Assembly (NCBI GenBank): GCA_029237695.1
Contig: CM055274.1
Coordinates: 68,686,828-68,750,827, forward strand
DNA: 64,000 nucleotides
Direction: 5' to 3'
Origin: Conchocele bisecta
Taxonomy: Eukaryota > Mollusca > Bivalvia > Lucinida > Thyasiridae
Shown: piece by piece, positions 42,682 through 53,329 of the stretch
How the letters are laid out: every line of letters starts with the position of its first letter
Numbering within the stretch: position 1 is the stretch's first letter
Position numbers and translations under genes: made by a program
The notes under the pieces: generated by a model
Database searches by the model: none
Told to the model about the DNA's origin: nothing
The model's input: only the letters and a program-made list of their open reading frames with translations

Positions 42682-43560
42682 AATGTGTCCTGTCGACACA
42701 CGAATGCCCCCGGTGGCAGATTGGAGAAACAGTGACACATATTCATAAGCAGTTGTGAGTGAGTGAGTGAGTGAATAGGGTTTAACGTCCGCTTTTCTGA
42801 CATAGAGGTACAAGCCTCAGGGAGTCTACACGCAGACGGGTCAACGGGGTCGAGTCCCGTATCCACCTGTCCGAGGGGGGTAAATCCCAACTTCAGAACT
42901 CAATATTTACAATCAAAATATATATTCAGTCCTGAAATTAGAACAACCTGATCTGGTGCCAGGCCCTCGCCACACCAGCATCATTTATCCCATCCCCTAA
43001 AAGCAATAGGATTAGCGCTAATCTTACTTTTATATATGGGGCATAGCCTGACTCAACTCTCACATACAAGAAAGCCAAAAATGTACATGAGGGCCAAATC
43101 CGGTATAGTGGGTTCCGGAAAGTATGAACCCAATCGTTAAGCCAGATTAGTCGCCTTTTACGACAAGCAATGGCTACTGCAGCACTATTCTCAGGATCAG
43201 TTGATCCCGCCCCGGTGCCTGCACGGGGCCATAAGCAGTTGTGAAGGTTGAAAGGTCAATGTCATATTAAGGGCAGGATGGATGTGTGGCATTTTGCACA
43301 AGTTGAAGTAAGATGGATGGAAATATTTAAGCAATTCTGCAAGGGATATAGAAGTTACGACAGAATTGAGAAACTCCAGCAAACTTCTTAAAGTGTGAAA
43401 AGGGACAAAGTTGTGAAGGTCAAAAGCTCAAGGTCACATTAACGACAGCATGGATGTGTGGCAGTTGTGCACAAGTATGATGTATTGAAAAATTTAGCAA
43501 TCCTTCAAGGGATATAGAAGATATTACAGAATTGAGAAACATTGCGAGTACTAGTGATAG
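42682..43560. mobile_element. Tandem-repeat element of the CCTGTCGACACACGAATGCC type
   Basis: The head ends with GAATGCCCCCGGTGGCAGAT. Two ~180-bp cores (GTGTGGCA(G/T)TTTGCACAAG..., CAAGGGATATAGAAG) follow after a SINE at 42755-43230. No end hairpin is seen before 43560. A related element is at 46574-47007. Confidence 0.6.
42755..43230 (+). repeat. SINE with clear target-site duplication
   Basis: It is flanked by ATAAGCAGTT (42745-42754 and 43231-43240), extendable to 14 bp as ATAAGCAGTTGTGA. The head GTGAGTGAGTGAGTGAATAG, B-box-like GGGGTCGAGTCCCGT (about 42845-42859) and tail CCCGCCCCGGTGCCTGCACG match the SINE at 37252. It is a LINE-mobilised tRNA-like SINE. No partner LINE is recognised in the window. 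Confidence 0.85.
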
Positions 43561-43709
43561 TGTCTGTTAACTACTGTTTCCCAAAGACTGAACAAGAGTG
43601 TCAAATGCCACAATATACGCCCGCCGAGGTGTAGCCAGTATACAAGGGAAACTGTACTTCAAGGGGCCATTGATGAAATATATAAAGGGAAGTCTGCTTA
43701 CAAGGTCTC

Positions 43710-43998
43710 CTGTAGCCCGTTTCACCAACATTGCAAAGTATACTTTTCCAGTAAAGTATACTTTGAGGATAAATTTATTAATTTTTATTATACTGAATTT
43801 ATTACATTATCACAGCCAATTTGGCTGTGATAATGTAATAAATTCAGTATAATAATTCTGCATAATTTTAATCATGAAATATATGCATTTGTTAGTTCTA
43901 TATGAAATAATGCATTTCAGGAAAAATAAATAATTACTCCCTCAAAATATACTTTGCTAGAAAAGTATACTTTGCAATATTGGTGAAATAGGCTACAG
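43710..43998. repeat. Palindromic MITE with 67-bp perfect central inverted repeat
   Basis: Ends CTGTAGCCCGTTTCACCAAC and the complement of the right end, CTGTAGCCTATTTCACCAAT, continue as inverted repeats for about 75 bp with CAAAGTATACTTTTC motifs. 43787-43853 is perfectly self-complementary about CAGCCAATTTGGCTG. It lies just upstream of the pogo-like pseudogene and may interrupt it. Confidence 0.8.
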
Positions 43999-44144
43999 AA
44001 ACATTGAGACACCATGCCCATGCTACGACACATATTTTAGTCCAAATAAATGTCTTAAAAAACAATGAAGAAGAAACCACCATTGTGAAAGACATTTTGT
44101 ACATATTGGACCGTGGCTTTCCTCTTACCAGATCCATGATAAAA

Positions 44145-44314
44145 CAAGAAATGCGTCTGTCGAACGCGGATGCCACCTGCAGCATATTTGAGAAACTGTG
44201 ACGAATTGGTTAACCGAAAAGTGTGACGGACTGACAGACGGACGGACAGAGGGGCGGACAGACGGACGGTCCAAACACTATATGCCACCCGTTTCTTCGA
44301 AACCCGGTGGCATA
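44145..44314. mobile_element. Miniature ATGCCACC-family Helentron-like element inside the pseudogene
   Basis: ACAAGAAATGCGTCTGTCG head, ATGCCACC (44170-44177) mirrored by GGTGGCAT (44306-44313), GACAGACGGACGGAC microsatellite and no tandem core. The transposase reading resumes directly at 44315 or so. Confidence 0.8.
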
Positions 44315-45289
44315 AAAAACCCTTGTAGTTAACATCATTAAGGAAACCGCTAGGTGCACCTCCTTTAATCCGATGGGTCCGGAGGTTTTTAAAAGAGACA
44401 CAAAGAGCTTTCCGTAAGAAAAGCTCATCCACTAGATAAGGCCAGGGCTTCTCTGGAACAATGACTACTTCAACATGTTACTGGATTCACTGACCAGGCT
44501 TGGAATTGTCAATGAACCGGCTGTGATATTCAACAATGACAAGACTGTGGCAATCTCAGCAATGCTGGTGAAAATGTGGTTGTTAAAAAGGGATCTAAAC
44601 AAGCATACCAAGTTAAGTTATCTCTGTCTGTACACATAACTGCTAACATTGCAATATCAGCTACAGAATAAGTGCTGCCACCCTAAGTCATCCTCTCTAA
44701 GAATTTGCCACGCTCCAGTTACACAGATGGCCTACCCCAACATTGGCAGTTTGAATTTATGAACACAGAACTATTCTACAAATGGTTTACGGAACTATTC
44801 CTAGTTCACTGTGGGAACAAACAGCCAATATTGTTAAATTATGGACAACCTGGGAGCCCATCTTTCACCAAAGTTGTTGAAATGCGTTAGTCACAATGGA
44901 GTGGACTCACTTTCCCCCACATTCATCTCATCTCCTGAAACCGCTCGATGTTGGCTATTTTCATGTTTTGAAATAAAGTTAGTGCAGCTTGCAAATGGGC
45001 TTGACTATTGTGGGGCAAAAACATTACCGCGGCGTCAGTCGATGAACAAAATCACACCTGTCACAGTTGCAGCCTCATTTGCTGCATGTGGAATATTTCC
45101 TTTCAATGGGCACACTGTGAAGGCCCTGGCACCACCGATCTCTAAATAACAGTCAACATTGGATGGCATCACTGCATGTCATTCCACGAGTACCACAGAT
45201 GTTGTCAATGATGAGCCACCAATAATATCAGAAACGGAAGTATGCAACAGCTGTGGTAAACCCACACAAAACAAGTTGGTGAAAATACC

Positions 45290-45798
45290 CATACGATTTC
45301 TAATTACCTCTAAGGTAATAATCGCAATTTCCATTTACCGATCTATTGGAAATGAATACTTATGACAGTATTTAAATTTTGATTGGAAAAATATAATATA
45401 TATATATAAACATGACGTCGGCAATGTAATACATGTGTATAGGCCGATGTTACGATACAGAAGATATGTTCCTTTACTTCCATACACATTTTTGGAGATA
45501 TTACGCCGATTCGCATGACAATATGTGACCTTAAAGAAATTGCATGAATACTCATCTGAAATATGAAGCAAAACACCGCATTTTCTATCGATCGATATGT
45601 TTGACGATTACGCCGCGTTTTGCCGCAATTCAGTTGGTCATGATTGCCGCAATTGTTTTTATCGATTGCGGGGAATACCGCAGGAGGTTGCGGAGTTTTG
45701 CCACAAAACAGCAGTTTGCCGCAAAGTGTATGAGATTCCGCGAGGCCGAAAAACTCGGCAAATAAAAAAATATGCGGGTTTCGCGGTGCCTGTACTGT
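45290..45798. repeat. Insertion in the pogo-like pseudogene with GC-rich TGCCGCAA cluster
   Basis: The left part (ATACGATTTCTAATTACCTC, then AAGGTAATAATCGCA) matches 59085-59125, and the part near 45415-45470 (GTGTATAGGCCGATGTTACG) matches 59950-59975. The right part (45590-45780) is unusually rich in TGCCGCAA / TTGCGG words. It ends where VPEQFVNIF reading restarts. Superfamily unknown. Confidence 0.55.
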
Positions 45799-45963
45799 AG
45801 TTCCAGAACAATTTGTAAACATTTTCGGTGAATCCCCCGATGTTGCAGGGAGCAAGAGTGCAAGGAGAAAGGCCACATCAACCGCACGAGTATACACATC
45901 TAGGGTGCCGAAAACAGTAGTGCAGTGTGATTTTGTCATTGATGCCCACCCCACCAACTACAT

Positions 45964-46573
45964 TTGATCCAACATCATGCATGTCGGATGCCCCTCCTGA
46001 TCATTCAGATTCAGACTTTGTCACCTGACCTGTTTGCAAAACAAGTAGGTCAAACTACTTCTGGGTTGATGCGACAAGTGTCTTGCTTGGTACCATTACG
46101 AGTGCCTTGACAGTTCTGAAAACATTTATGCAGATTTAAGAATGTTGACTGAATCTGTATGAATTGCCATTTATGTAACCCTGAAGATTAGGTGTCACAA
46201 TGGTTACTTATTTGTATAATCGTTCACAAGACAACTGACATACAAATTTAATAGTTGTGTTTAATGTTAACTGTTCGACATTTAGTGTTCTGAACTGACA
46301 TGATCAGATTATCTAACATATTGAGACATTTTTGAGACTGTGCTTGAACTAAGACTAAGACAATTAACAGGTATGTATTGCATCGTTAATATATTGTATA
46401 CTGTTACATTGTCTGGTAGTACGAGAAAAGATTCCCATTTAATTTCCACCCCAAAAATAATGTAACTGCCGTAGAAAAAACGGTGTTCGGATAGATCCTC
46501 TGCAATTGAAAATGACCACTTCCAGGAAACAATGACAGTTCCCCAAGTCACGTGATCACTAAATACACAGAAA
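45964..46573. other. Unassigned sequence
   Basis: This is unique-looking AT-rich DNA after the pogo-like pseudogene; it may include the decayed right end of that transposon. No gene or RNA is recognised. Confidence 0.4.
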
Positions 46574-47007
46574 ACAAGAAATGTGGCCTGACGGCACACG
46601 AATGCCCCCGGTGGCACATTGGAGAAACTGTGGCAAAGTTAATTAACCAAAGTGATAAGTATTCACAAGCACATTTCTGAAGGTCAAAAGCTCAAGGTCA
46701 TATCAAGGGCAGTGTTGATGTGTGACATTTGTCCACAAGTATGATGTATTGAAATATTAAAGTAATCCATCAAGGGATATAGAAGTTATGACAGAAATGA
46801 GAAACTCTGGCGAACTTATTAATGTGGGAAAAAGTTCACAGTTGTCAAGGTCATATTAAGAGCAGCATGGATGTGTGGCATTTGTATATTGTGTAGAAAC
46901 ATTTAAGTAATCCTTCAAGGGATATAGAAGTTGTAGTAGAATTTCTAAACTCAGGCAAACTTTTTAATGTGGGAAAAAGTTAAAAGTTGTCAAGGTCAAA
47001 ATGTCAA
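46574..47007. mobile_element. Tandem-repeat element, ACAAGAAATGTGGCC head, interrupted
   Basis: ACAAGAAATGTGGCCTGACG and GAATGCCCCCGGTGGCACAT open it. Two cores (CAAGGGATATAGAAGTT at about 46793 and 46917) follow, then it is cut at 47007 by the second copy of the CTAGAAATGGACGCTTG element. Confidence 0.7.
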
Positions 47008-47362
47008 ACTAGAAATGGACGCTTGTCGACAAGCGCATGTGTATCCCCCTCCCCAGATACACAAGTAGTTTGAAAAAAGGGTGTTCGAGTTATGCTCCGG
47101 AGACAAAATCAGGGACGGAAAAAACAAAGGGAGATAACTAAAAAATTAGTGATGCAAGAGTTGTCATTCTTGCGTGACACACCTTTAGAGTTGTGGTCTA
47201 TGCATGTGTGAAGTTTCATGAAAATATTCCAAAGGGCGTTCGAGTTATGCTCCGGACACGAAATCAGTGCACGAAACAACAAAGGGAGATAACTAAACAA
47301 TTAACGACGCAAGAGTTGTCACACCTTTGGGTCGTCTTCTATGCATGTGTGAAGTTTAATAA

Positions 47363-48863
47363 ACTAGAAAATGTGTTCATAGAACACGGATGTCCCACAT
47401 ATCGCTTTGATAATAAAGGAGGCCAAATTGCAAGTCAAAATTTTCTTTTACTTGAGCGTTAAAGTTTTTGAAGCACCAAGTATGTGACCTTGACCCTGGG
47501 CTTGGCGGGGGCAGGACAAACGTGGATTTGGCACAGGGCGGTAGAGGACCATTAGAGCAATGCATATATGAAATATGAAGTTGATCCGTGAAAGAAAACA
47601 GAAATTATAAGATATTTACCCGAGCGTTAAAAGTTTTTGAAGCACTAAGTATGTGATGTTAACCCTGGGCTTGGCGTGGGCGGGACGAACGTGGATTTGG
47701 CACAGGGCGGTAGAGGACCATTAGAGCAACACATAAATGAAATATGAAGTTGATCCGTGAATGGAAAGAAAAATTATAAGATATTTACCTAAGCATTAAA
47801 GTTTTTGAAGCACCAAGTATGTGACCTTGACCCTGGGCTTGGCGGGGGCAGGACGAACGTGGATTTGCCACAGGGCAGTAGAGGACCATTAGAGCAACGC
47901 GTATATGAAATATGAAGTTGATCCGTGAATGGAATTAAAAATTATAAGATATTTACCCGAGTGTTAAAGTTTTTGAAGCACCAAGTATGTGACCTTGACC
48001 CTGGGATTGGCGGGGCAGGACGAACGTGGATTTGGCACAGGGCGGTAGAGGACCATTAGAGCAATGCGTATATGAAATATGAAGATGATCCATGAAAGAA
48101 AACAGAAAGTATAAGATTTATTTACCCGACCGTTAAAGTTTTTGAAGCACTAAGTATGTGACCTTGACCCTGGGCTTGGCGGGGGCAGAAGAACGTGGAT
48201 TTGGCACAGGGCGGTAGAGGACCATTAGAGCAATGCGTATATGAAATATGAAGCTGATCCGTGAAAGGAAACAGAAATTATAAGATATTTACCCGAGCGT
48301 TAAAGTTTTTGAAGCACCAAGTATGTAATCTTGACCCTGGGCTTGGCGGGGGCAGGACGAACGTGGATTTGGCACAGGGCGGTAGAGGACCATTAGAGCA
48401 ATGTGTATATGAAATATGAAGCTGATCCGTGAAAGAAAACAGAAATTATAAGATATTAACACGAGCGTTAAAGTTTTTGAAGCACCAAGTATGTGACCTT
48501 GACCCTGGGCTTGGCGGGGGCAGGACGAACGTGGATTTGGCACAGGGCGGTAGTTAACCATCAGAGCAATGTCTATATGAAATATGAAGCAGATCAGTCG
48601 AAGGATGAAAAAATTATGAGACATTTACCCGAGTGTTAAAGTTTTGTGACGGACGGACGGGACGCACGTTCCTACGAATGAATACTTGTTGGGTTTTTAC
48701 TGTATAAAAATACCCAACAAGAGTACCCAACACTATCCTAACCGTACCCAATAAGATCCCCGTACGCTTACAACAAGTACCCATTCGTGTGTGCGGACGG
48801 ACGGACGGACGGACGGACAAGGGTAACACTAAATGCCCCCTCCACTATCGTAGTGGGGCATAA
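47363..48863. mobile_element. Inner ATGCCCC-family element, copy 2, with seven ~167-bp cores
   Basis: Head (A)CTAGAAAATGTGTTCATAG; cores start TATGTGA(C/T)(C/G)TTGACCCTGGG at about 47481, 47648, 47818, 47985, 48153, 48321 and 48489. Tail GACGGACGGACGGACGGACA with TGCCCCCTCCACTATCG and GTGGGGCATAA. It is better preserved than copy 1. Confidence 0.85.
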
Positions 48864-49037
48864 AAATATTCCAAAGGGTGTTCGAGTTATGCTCTGGATA
48901 CAAAATCACAGCACGAAACAACAAAGTGAGATAAGTAAACAAGAATTCCGCGGAATCAGATGCCTCGCCTTGTCCCGCCTTGACCTCGAGCCTGGGCCCG
49001 AAAGCAATTTTCACTGGCCCGAACATATTATACAATT

Positions 49038-49091
49038 ATTGACTAGTGAGCCATAGAATATCAGATTATATTCTATGGCTCACTAGTCAAT
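49038..49091. repeat. Perfect hairpin, copy 2
   Basis: Same arms and loop as 32598-32651. Confidence 0.9.
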
Positions 49092-49219
49092 AATTGTTTT
49101 ATTATATGATAATAGTCTGTATATAGCACTTACGACCTTATGCTACTAGACAAAAATTGAAAAAGAATTTGAAAAATAAAATGAAAAAAAAAAAATGGAA
49201 AAAAAAAGTTTAAAAATTA

Positions 49220-51048
49220 ACAAGAAACGAGGCAAAGCCACGAAGGCCAGGTTTTTTCCAAGCATAGACACTTGGATAACATAATTATACCCACTTTTTG
49301 TAGACTAGATGGCCGTGGCCTGCATGTCGCGCCTTGGGGCGAGGCATGGACACTAAAAAAATAGATATAGTAGATGGAAAAACTTTAACCAAAAAACTTT
49401 AACCGGACACACGGACGAACGGACGGACGTATGCCAAAATGCCGACGATATCGCGCTTTCCGCAAGCAGGTGTGACAATGATGATAAACACCCATGTAAA
49501 GTATCAAGGTATTGGGTGGAGCAGTTGCAGAGATATAGTACACGAAAAAACTTTAACAAAAAAATTCAAAGTAATTTGAACTTGACATAGGGCACAGGAT
49601 CGCGCTTTCCGCAAGCAGGTGCGACAATGATGATAAACACCCATGTGAAGTATCAAGGTATTGGGTGAAGCAGTTGCAGAGATATAGTACACAAAAAACA
49701 AGAAACGAGGCAAAGCCACGAAGGCCAGGTTTTTTCCAAGCATAGACACTTGGATAACATAATTATACCCACTTTTTGTAGACTAGATGGCCGTGGCCTG
49801 CATGTCGCGCCTGCGAGGCATGGACACTAAAAAAATAGATATAGTAGATGGAAAAACTTTAACGAAAAAACTTTAACCAGACACGGACGGAAGGACGGAC
49901 GTATTCCAAAATGCCGACGATATCGTGCTTTCCGCAAGCGGGTGCGACAATGATGATAAACACCATGTGAAGTATCAGGTAATGGGTGAAGCAGTTGCAC
50001 AGATATAGTACACGAAAAAACTTTAACAAAAAAATTCAAAGTAATTTGACCTTGACATTGGGCACAGGGGCCGCATGGTTGGGGTTAGAATGAAAATATG
50101 GATGATGATAAACACCCATGTGAAGTTTCAAGGTAATGGGCGAAGCAGTTGCAGAGATATAGTATAACGAAAAAGTTTTAACCAAAAAACTCTAACCAGA
50201 CGTACGTTAAAAAGGTAACGTTGAAAATGGCTAAGTCAATTATGTAGAAATAATAGGTGAAGGTAAAAAAATGGTCACATGTTGGATAGTTGTATGTGGT
50301 AGGCACCCCTTGGTTATGAAGCTGTGAAAGTTTGGTGGTCCTAGGTGGTACAGTACCAAAGAAATGGACTTAAACACGAAAACTTAACATTGTAAAGGTG
50401 AAAACTTAACATTGAAAATGGCTAAGTCGACTGCGGGAAAAAAATGGGTGAAGTTAAAAAAAAAAAGTAACATGTTGGATAGTGATATGTGGTGGGTACC
50501 CCTTGATTATGAAGCTGTGAAAGTTTGGTGGTCCTAGGTGGTACAGTACCAAAGATATGGACTTAAACACGAAAACTTAACATTGTAAAGGCGAAAACTT
50601 AACATTGAAAATGGCTAAGTCGACTGCGCGGAAAAAATGGGTGAAGTTAAAAAAAAAGTAACATGTTGGATAGTGATATGTGGTGGGTACCCCTTGATTA
50701 TGAAGCTGTGAAAGTTTGGTGGTCCTAGGTGGTACAGTACCAAAGAAATGGAACTTAAACAACGAAAAACTTAATCAGTTGTAAAGCCGAAAACTTAACA
50801 TTGAAAATGGCTAAGTCGACTACGCACTGGAAAAAATGGGTCAAGTTAAAAAAAAAGTAACATGTTGGATAGTGATATGTGGTGGGCACCCCCTTGATTA
50901 TGAAGCTGTGAAAGTTTGGTGGTCCTAGGTGGTACAGTAACAAAGAAATGGACTCAAACACGAAAACTTAACATTGATTGTGGACGCCGCCCGCCCGCCC
51001 GGCTTTCGCCAATCCAATAGCCTGGATTTTTTTTCAAAAAACATGGCT
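49220..51048. mobile_element. Complete ACAAGAAACGAGG-family element (1.83 kb) with in-window empty site
   Basis: CCAGGTTTTTT near the left end (49247-49257) is mirrored by the right terminus AAAAAACATGG (51036-51046; AAAAAACCTGG in other copies), itself the arm of a terminal hairpin with AGCCTGGATTTTTTTT. Inside are a nested second ACAAGAAACGAGG head (49696), ~150-bp units and four ~190-bp units, ending in a GCCGCCCGCCCG run. Copy 1 shows the uninterrupted site TTTAAAAATTA|AAAATAATAATGC at 32752-32775, so it inserted in an A run without target duplication. Confidence 0.85.
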
Positions 51049-51900
51049 AAAAATAATAATGCTTGCTACTGGAGCCCAGATTTTTTTTTTAATAGTCCTA
51101 TATTTATCTACATATATCTGCACAGGTCCACATAATGCCACAATATTTTCAACACAGTTTACGGAAATGTAATATACAAAAAAAATAAAATAATAATGCT
51201 CGCTACTGGAGCCCAGAATTTTTGTTAATAGTCCTATATTTATCTACATATATCTGCACAGGTCCACATACTGCCACAATATTGTCAACACAGTTTACGG
51301 AAATGTAATAATGTACCTGTATAAATTACCTGTAATAAGTTAGTGGTCAGTTAAAAAATTGAAAAAGAATGTAAAAAAAAAAATGGTAAAAAAAAATTAA
51401 ATTTAAAAAAAATAAAAGAATAATGCTCCCTACTGCAGCCCAGAATGTTTTTTAATAGTCCTATATTTATCTACATATCATATATACACAGGTCCACATA
51501 TTGCCACAATATTTTCAACACAGTTTACAGAAATGTAATATAATCATTTACCTGTATAAATTACCTGTAAGTGGTCAGTGGTCAGTTGCACATGCTAGCA
51601 CATGCACAGGTGAATAGTCTGTATATAGCACTTACGACCTTATGCTACTAGACAAAAATTGAAAAATAATTTGAAAAAAAAAATGAAAAAAAAAGTTTAA
51701 AAATAATAATGCTTGCTACTGGAGCCGAGAATTTTTTTTTAATAGTCCTATATTTATCTACATATATCTGCACAGGTCCACATAATGCCACAATATTTTT
51801 AATGTAATATCCAATGTAGTAATTTACCTGTATAAATTACCTGTGGTAAACAGTGGTCAAGCACTGGACATTTGCACATGCTAGTCCATGCTAGCACATG
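51049..51900. repeat. AT-rich tandem repeat (GCTACTGGAGCCCAGAAT units), copy 2
   Basis: Continuation of the units at 32690-33396, with four units (about 51058, 51198, 51422, 51712); the last extends beyond the part present in copy 1. Confidence 0.8.
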
Positions 51901-51923
51901 GTTCTCCCAGTCTCTATGTATAG

Positions 51924-52016
51924 GATAGACACTGAGTGGAGTTGGATACGAGATATATCACGAGACCGTTAGGTCGAGTGATATATCTCGTGTCCAACTC
52001 CACGAAGTGTCTATCT
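51924..52016. repeat. Long hairpin (about 40-bp arms)
   Basis: GATAGACACTGAGTGGAGTT then GGATACGAGATATATCACGA pair with TCGAGTGATATATCTCGTG, TCCAACTCCACGAAGTGTC, TATC. There are few mismatches. Confidence 0.85.
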
Positions 52017-52560
52017 GACTTAGACCACATGACTTTCAGGTGCGTATCTATTTTATTTTGGGTATACAAAACGGAAATGTATTCCATTTCACGACAATTG
52101 GAAGCGTCACAGATAATACATACATGTATGAACGTAATATTTTTCATTTGAAGCAAATGGAAGTAATGTAGTCGAATTGGTCAGCACACGTTCATTGAAA
52201 TTGGACGTTTTAGTCATACACCGCATAGTGAAAATGACCCGGTCTCGACATGCCAAAATGCACCAGCTACCGCACCTGAGTACTCCATACGTCAGACTTC
52301 CCCGTGCAACTCAATGCTACATGTACATTGTACACTCTCCACAATCATTCATTACACATGTGCGCCACAGTTTACTGTGTACTTCTATATAGTGTGCTAT
52401 GGATACGTTGGGCCAAATACGTTGATACAAATTGGAAGGTAAAAATTGAATTGGCGGCATGGAAGACATACTTCAATAAAACTGTTAATTGACTTATTTT
52501 TCTATTTTCATCTTATTCTGTCCCGCCCATTTTAACGTCGCAAAAGCGCGTCACTGACAT
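52017..52560. other. Unassigned sequence
   Basis: No repeat termini, splice-bounded frame or RNA gene is recognised. Short open frames here lack any conserved word. Confidence 0.4.
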
Positions 52561-52830
52561 ATTATGTGAAATGTCCACGAACAGTGTAGACCCTGATCAG
52601 ACCTATGCGTATGGTCGGGCTGATGGGGCTACACTGGTCGCATCCTATCTAGGCACATTTTGTCGTGACGCTTCACATATGTGGCGCGTCATGAAACATG
52701 TGCGCAATTATTAAAAGCACTATGAATGTTCCTATGATGAACAGCGAACAGCGTAGACCATGATCAGACTGTGCGGATGAGCAGGCTGATCTGGGGCTAC
52801 GCTGATCGCAGCCCCAATTGGGCACGATTT
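52560..52830. repeat. Two copies of the GTAGACC-TGATCAG hairpin repeat
   Basis: GAACAGTGTAGACCCTGATC ... GGGCTGATGGGGCTACACTG (52577-52637) and GAACAGCGTAGACCATGATC ... CAGGCTGATCTGGGGCTACG (52741-52803) are each followed by a GTCGTGACG/GTCATGACGCGTCACATAT element. Confidence 0.75.
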
Positions 52831-52869
52831 GTCATGACGCGTCACATATATCGGTACGAGAGAACAGAC

Positions 52870-53106
52870 GCCGACATTTGAGAAAACCATGTTTATCGCC
52901 ATACGTTATTTGTGTAAAATAAATGTGATTCATTTTTATATTTGGAGTAAATGTGCTCGAAAGTTGGTGGTAATTTCACTGGAATGAAAATTAAAAAAAT
53001 GGACGACTTTCGAGCTCATTTACTCTAATTATGAAAATGAATAAAAATTATGTTACACACATTACGTATGGCGATAAAGATGACTTTCTCAAATTTCAGC
53101 GTCAAA
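52870..53106. repeat. Palindromic foldback element (~100-bp arms)
   Basis: GACGCCGACATTTGAGAAAA and TTATCGCCATACGT on the left pair with ACGTATGGCGATAAAGATGA and CTTTCTCAAATTTCAGCGTC on the right. Inner arms GGAGTAAATG/CATTTACTC and CTCGAAAGT/ACTTTCGAG continue to the centre. Confidence 0.8.
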
Positions 53107-53163
53107 ATTGGGTTCGGTCGCTTGAGGTGTGCTTCACGTGCCTGCACGTTTAATAGATAGGAT

Positions 53164-53199
53164 CATTTCGTCTGTATATGGGATATATACAGACGAAAT
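53164..53199. repeat. Perfect hairpin ATTTCGTCTGTATAT
   Basis: ATTTCGTCTGTATAT and ATATACAGACGAAAT pair across a 5-nt loop. Confidence 0.85.
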
Positions 53200-53329
53200 A
53201 CTCCAATATGATTGGACTATATTGCTTGGCAGTGGTCTAATGTTCTCTCTACAGGTAAGGTGTACAGAGCACACGAGAAAAGGTGTACAGAGCAGACGAG
53301 AAAACAGGTCTTCATGCATTATTGTCCAG

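Larger units (their letters stand above)
44050..45963 (+). pseudogene. Pogo/Tigger-like (DDE_1) transposase pseudogene
   Basis: Transposase words occur in order across frames. TIVKDILYILDRGFPLTRSM is the helix-turn-helix region (44083-44142). A 170-bp insertion follows, then NIIKETARCTSFNPMGPEVF (44332-44391), AGENVVVKKGSKQAYQVKLS (about 44560-44620), LPRSSYTDGLPQHWQFEFMN and ELFYKWFTELFLVHCG (44703-44817). A shift near 44835 precedes MDNLGAHLSP, where the Asp would be catalytic. TPVTVAASFAACGIFPFNGH and CNSCGKPTQNKLVKI (to about 45290) follow, and VPEQFVNIFGESPDVAGSKS (45799-45860) appears after a second ~500-bp insertion. DDE_1 transposases cut and paste TA-targeted elements; this copy has several frameshifts and stops and is dead. 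Confidence 0.8.
47008..51640. mobile_element. Dispersed duplication, copy 2
   Basis: It is colinear with 26488-33390: same head, same two GGGAGATAAC cores (with a 15-base deletion near 47320), inner element at 47363-48863, foldback 48671-48796, hairpin 49038-49091 and AT-rich units. It lacks the 4.3-kb TIR transposon (empty site TAT at 47481-47483) but has its own insertion at 49220-51048. Confidence 0.85.

Noticed and set aside
45343..45957. 204-residue minus-strand frame
   Set aside because: It runs antisense across a pogo-like transposase tail and a repeat insertion; the plus-strand reading VPEQFVNIFGESPD explains the conservation.
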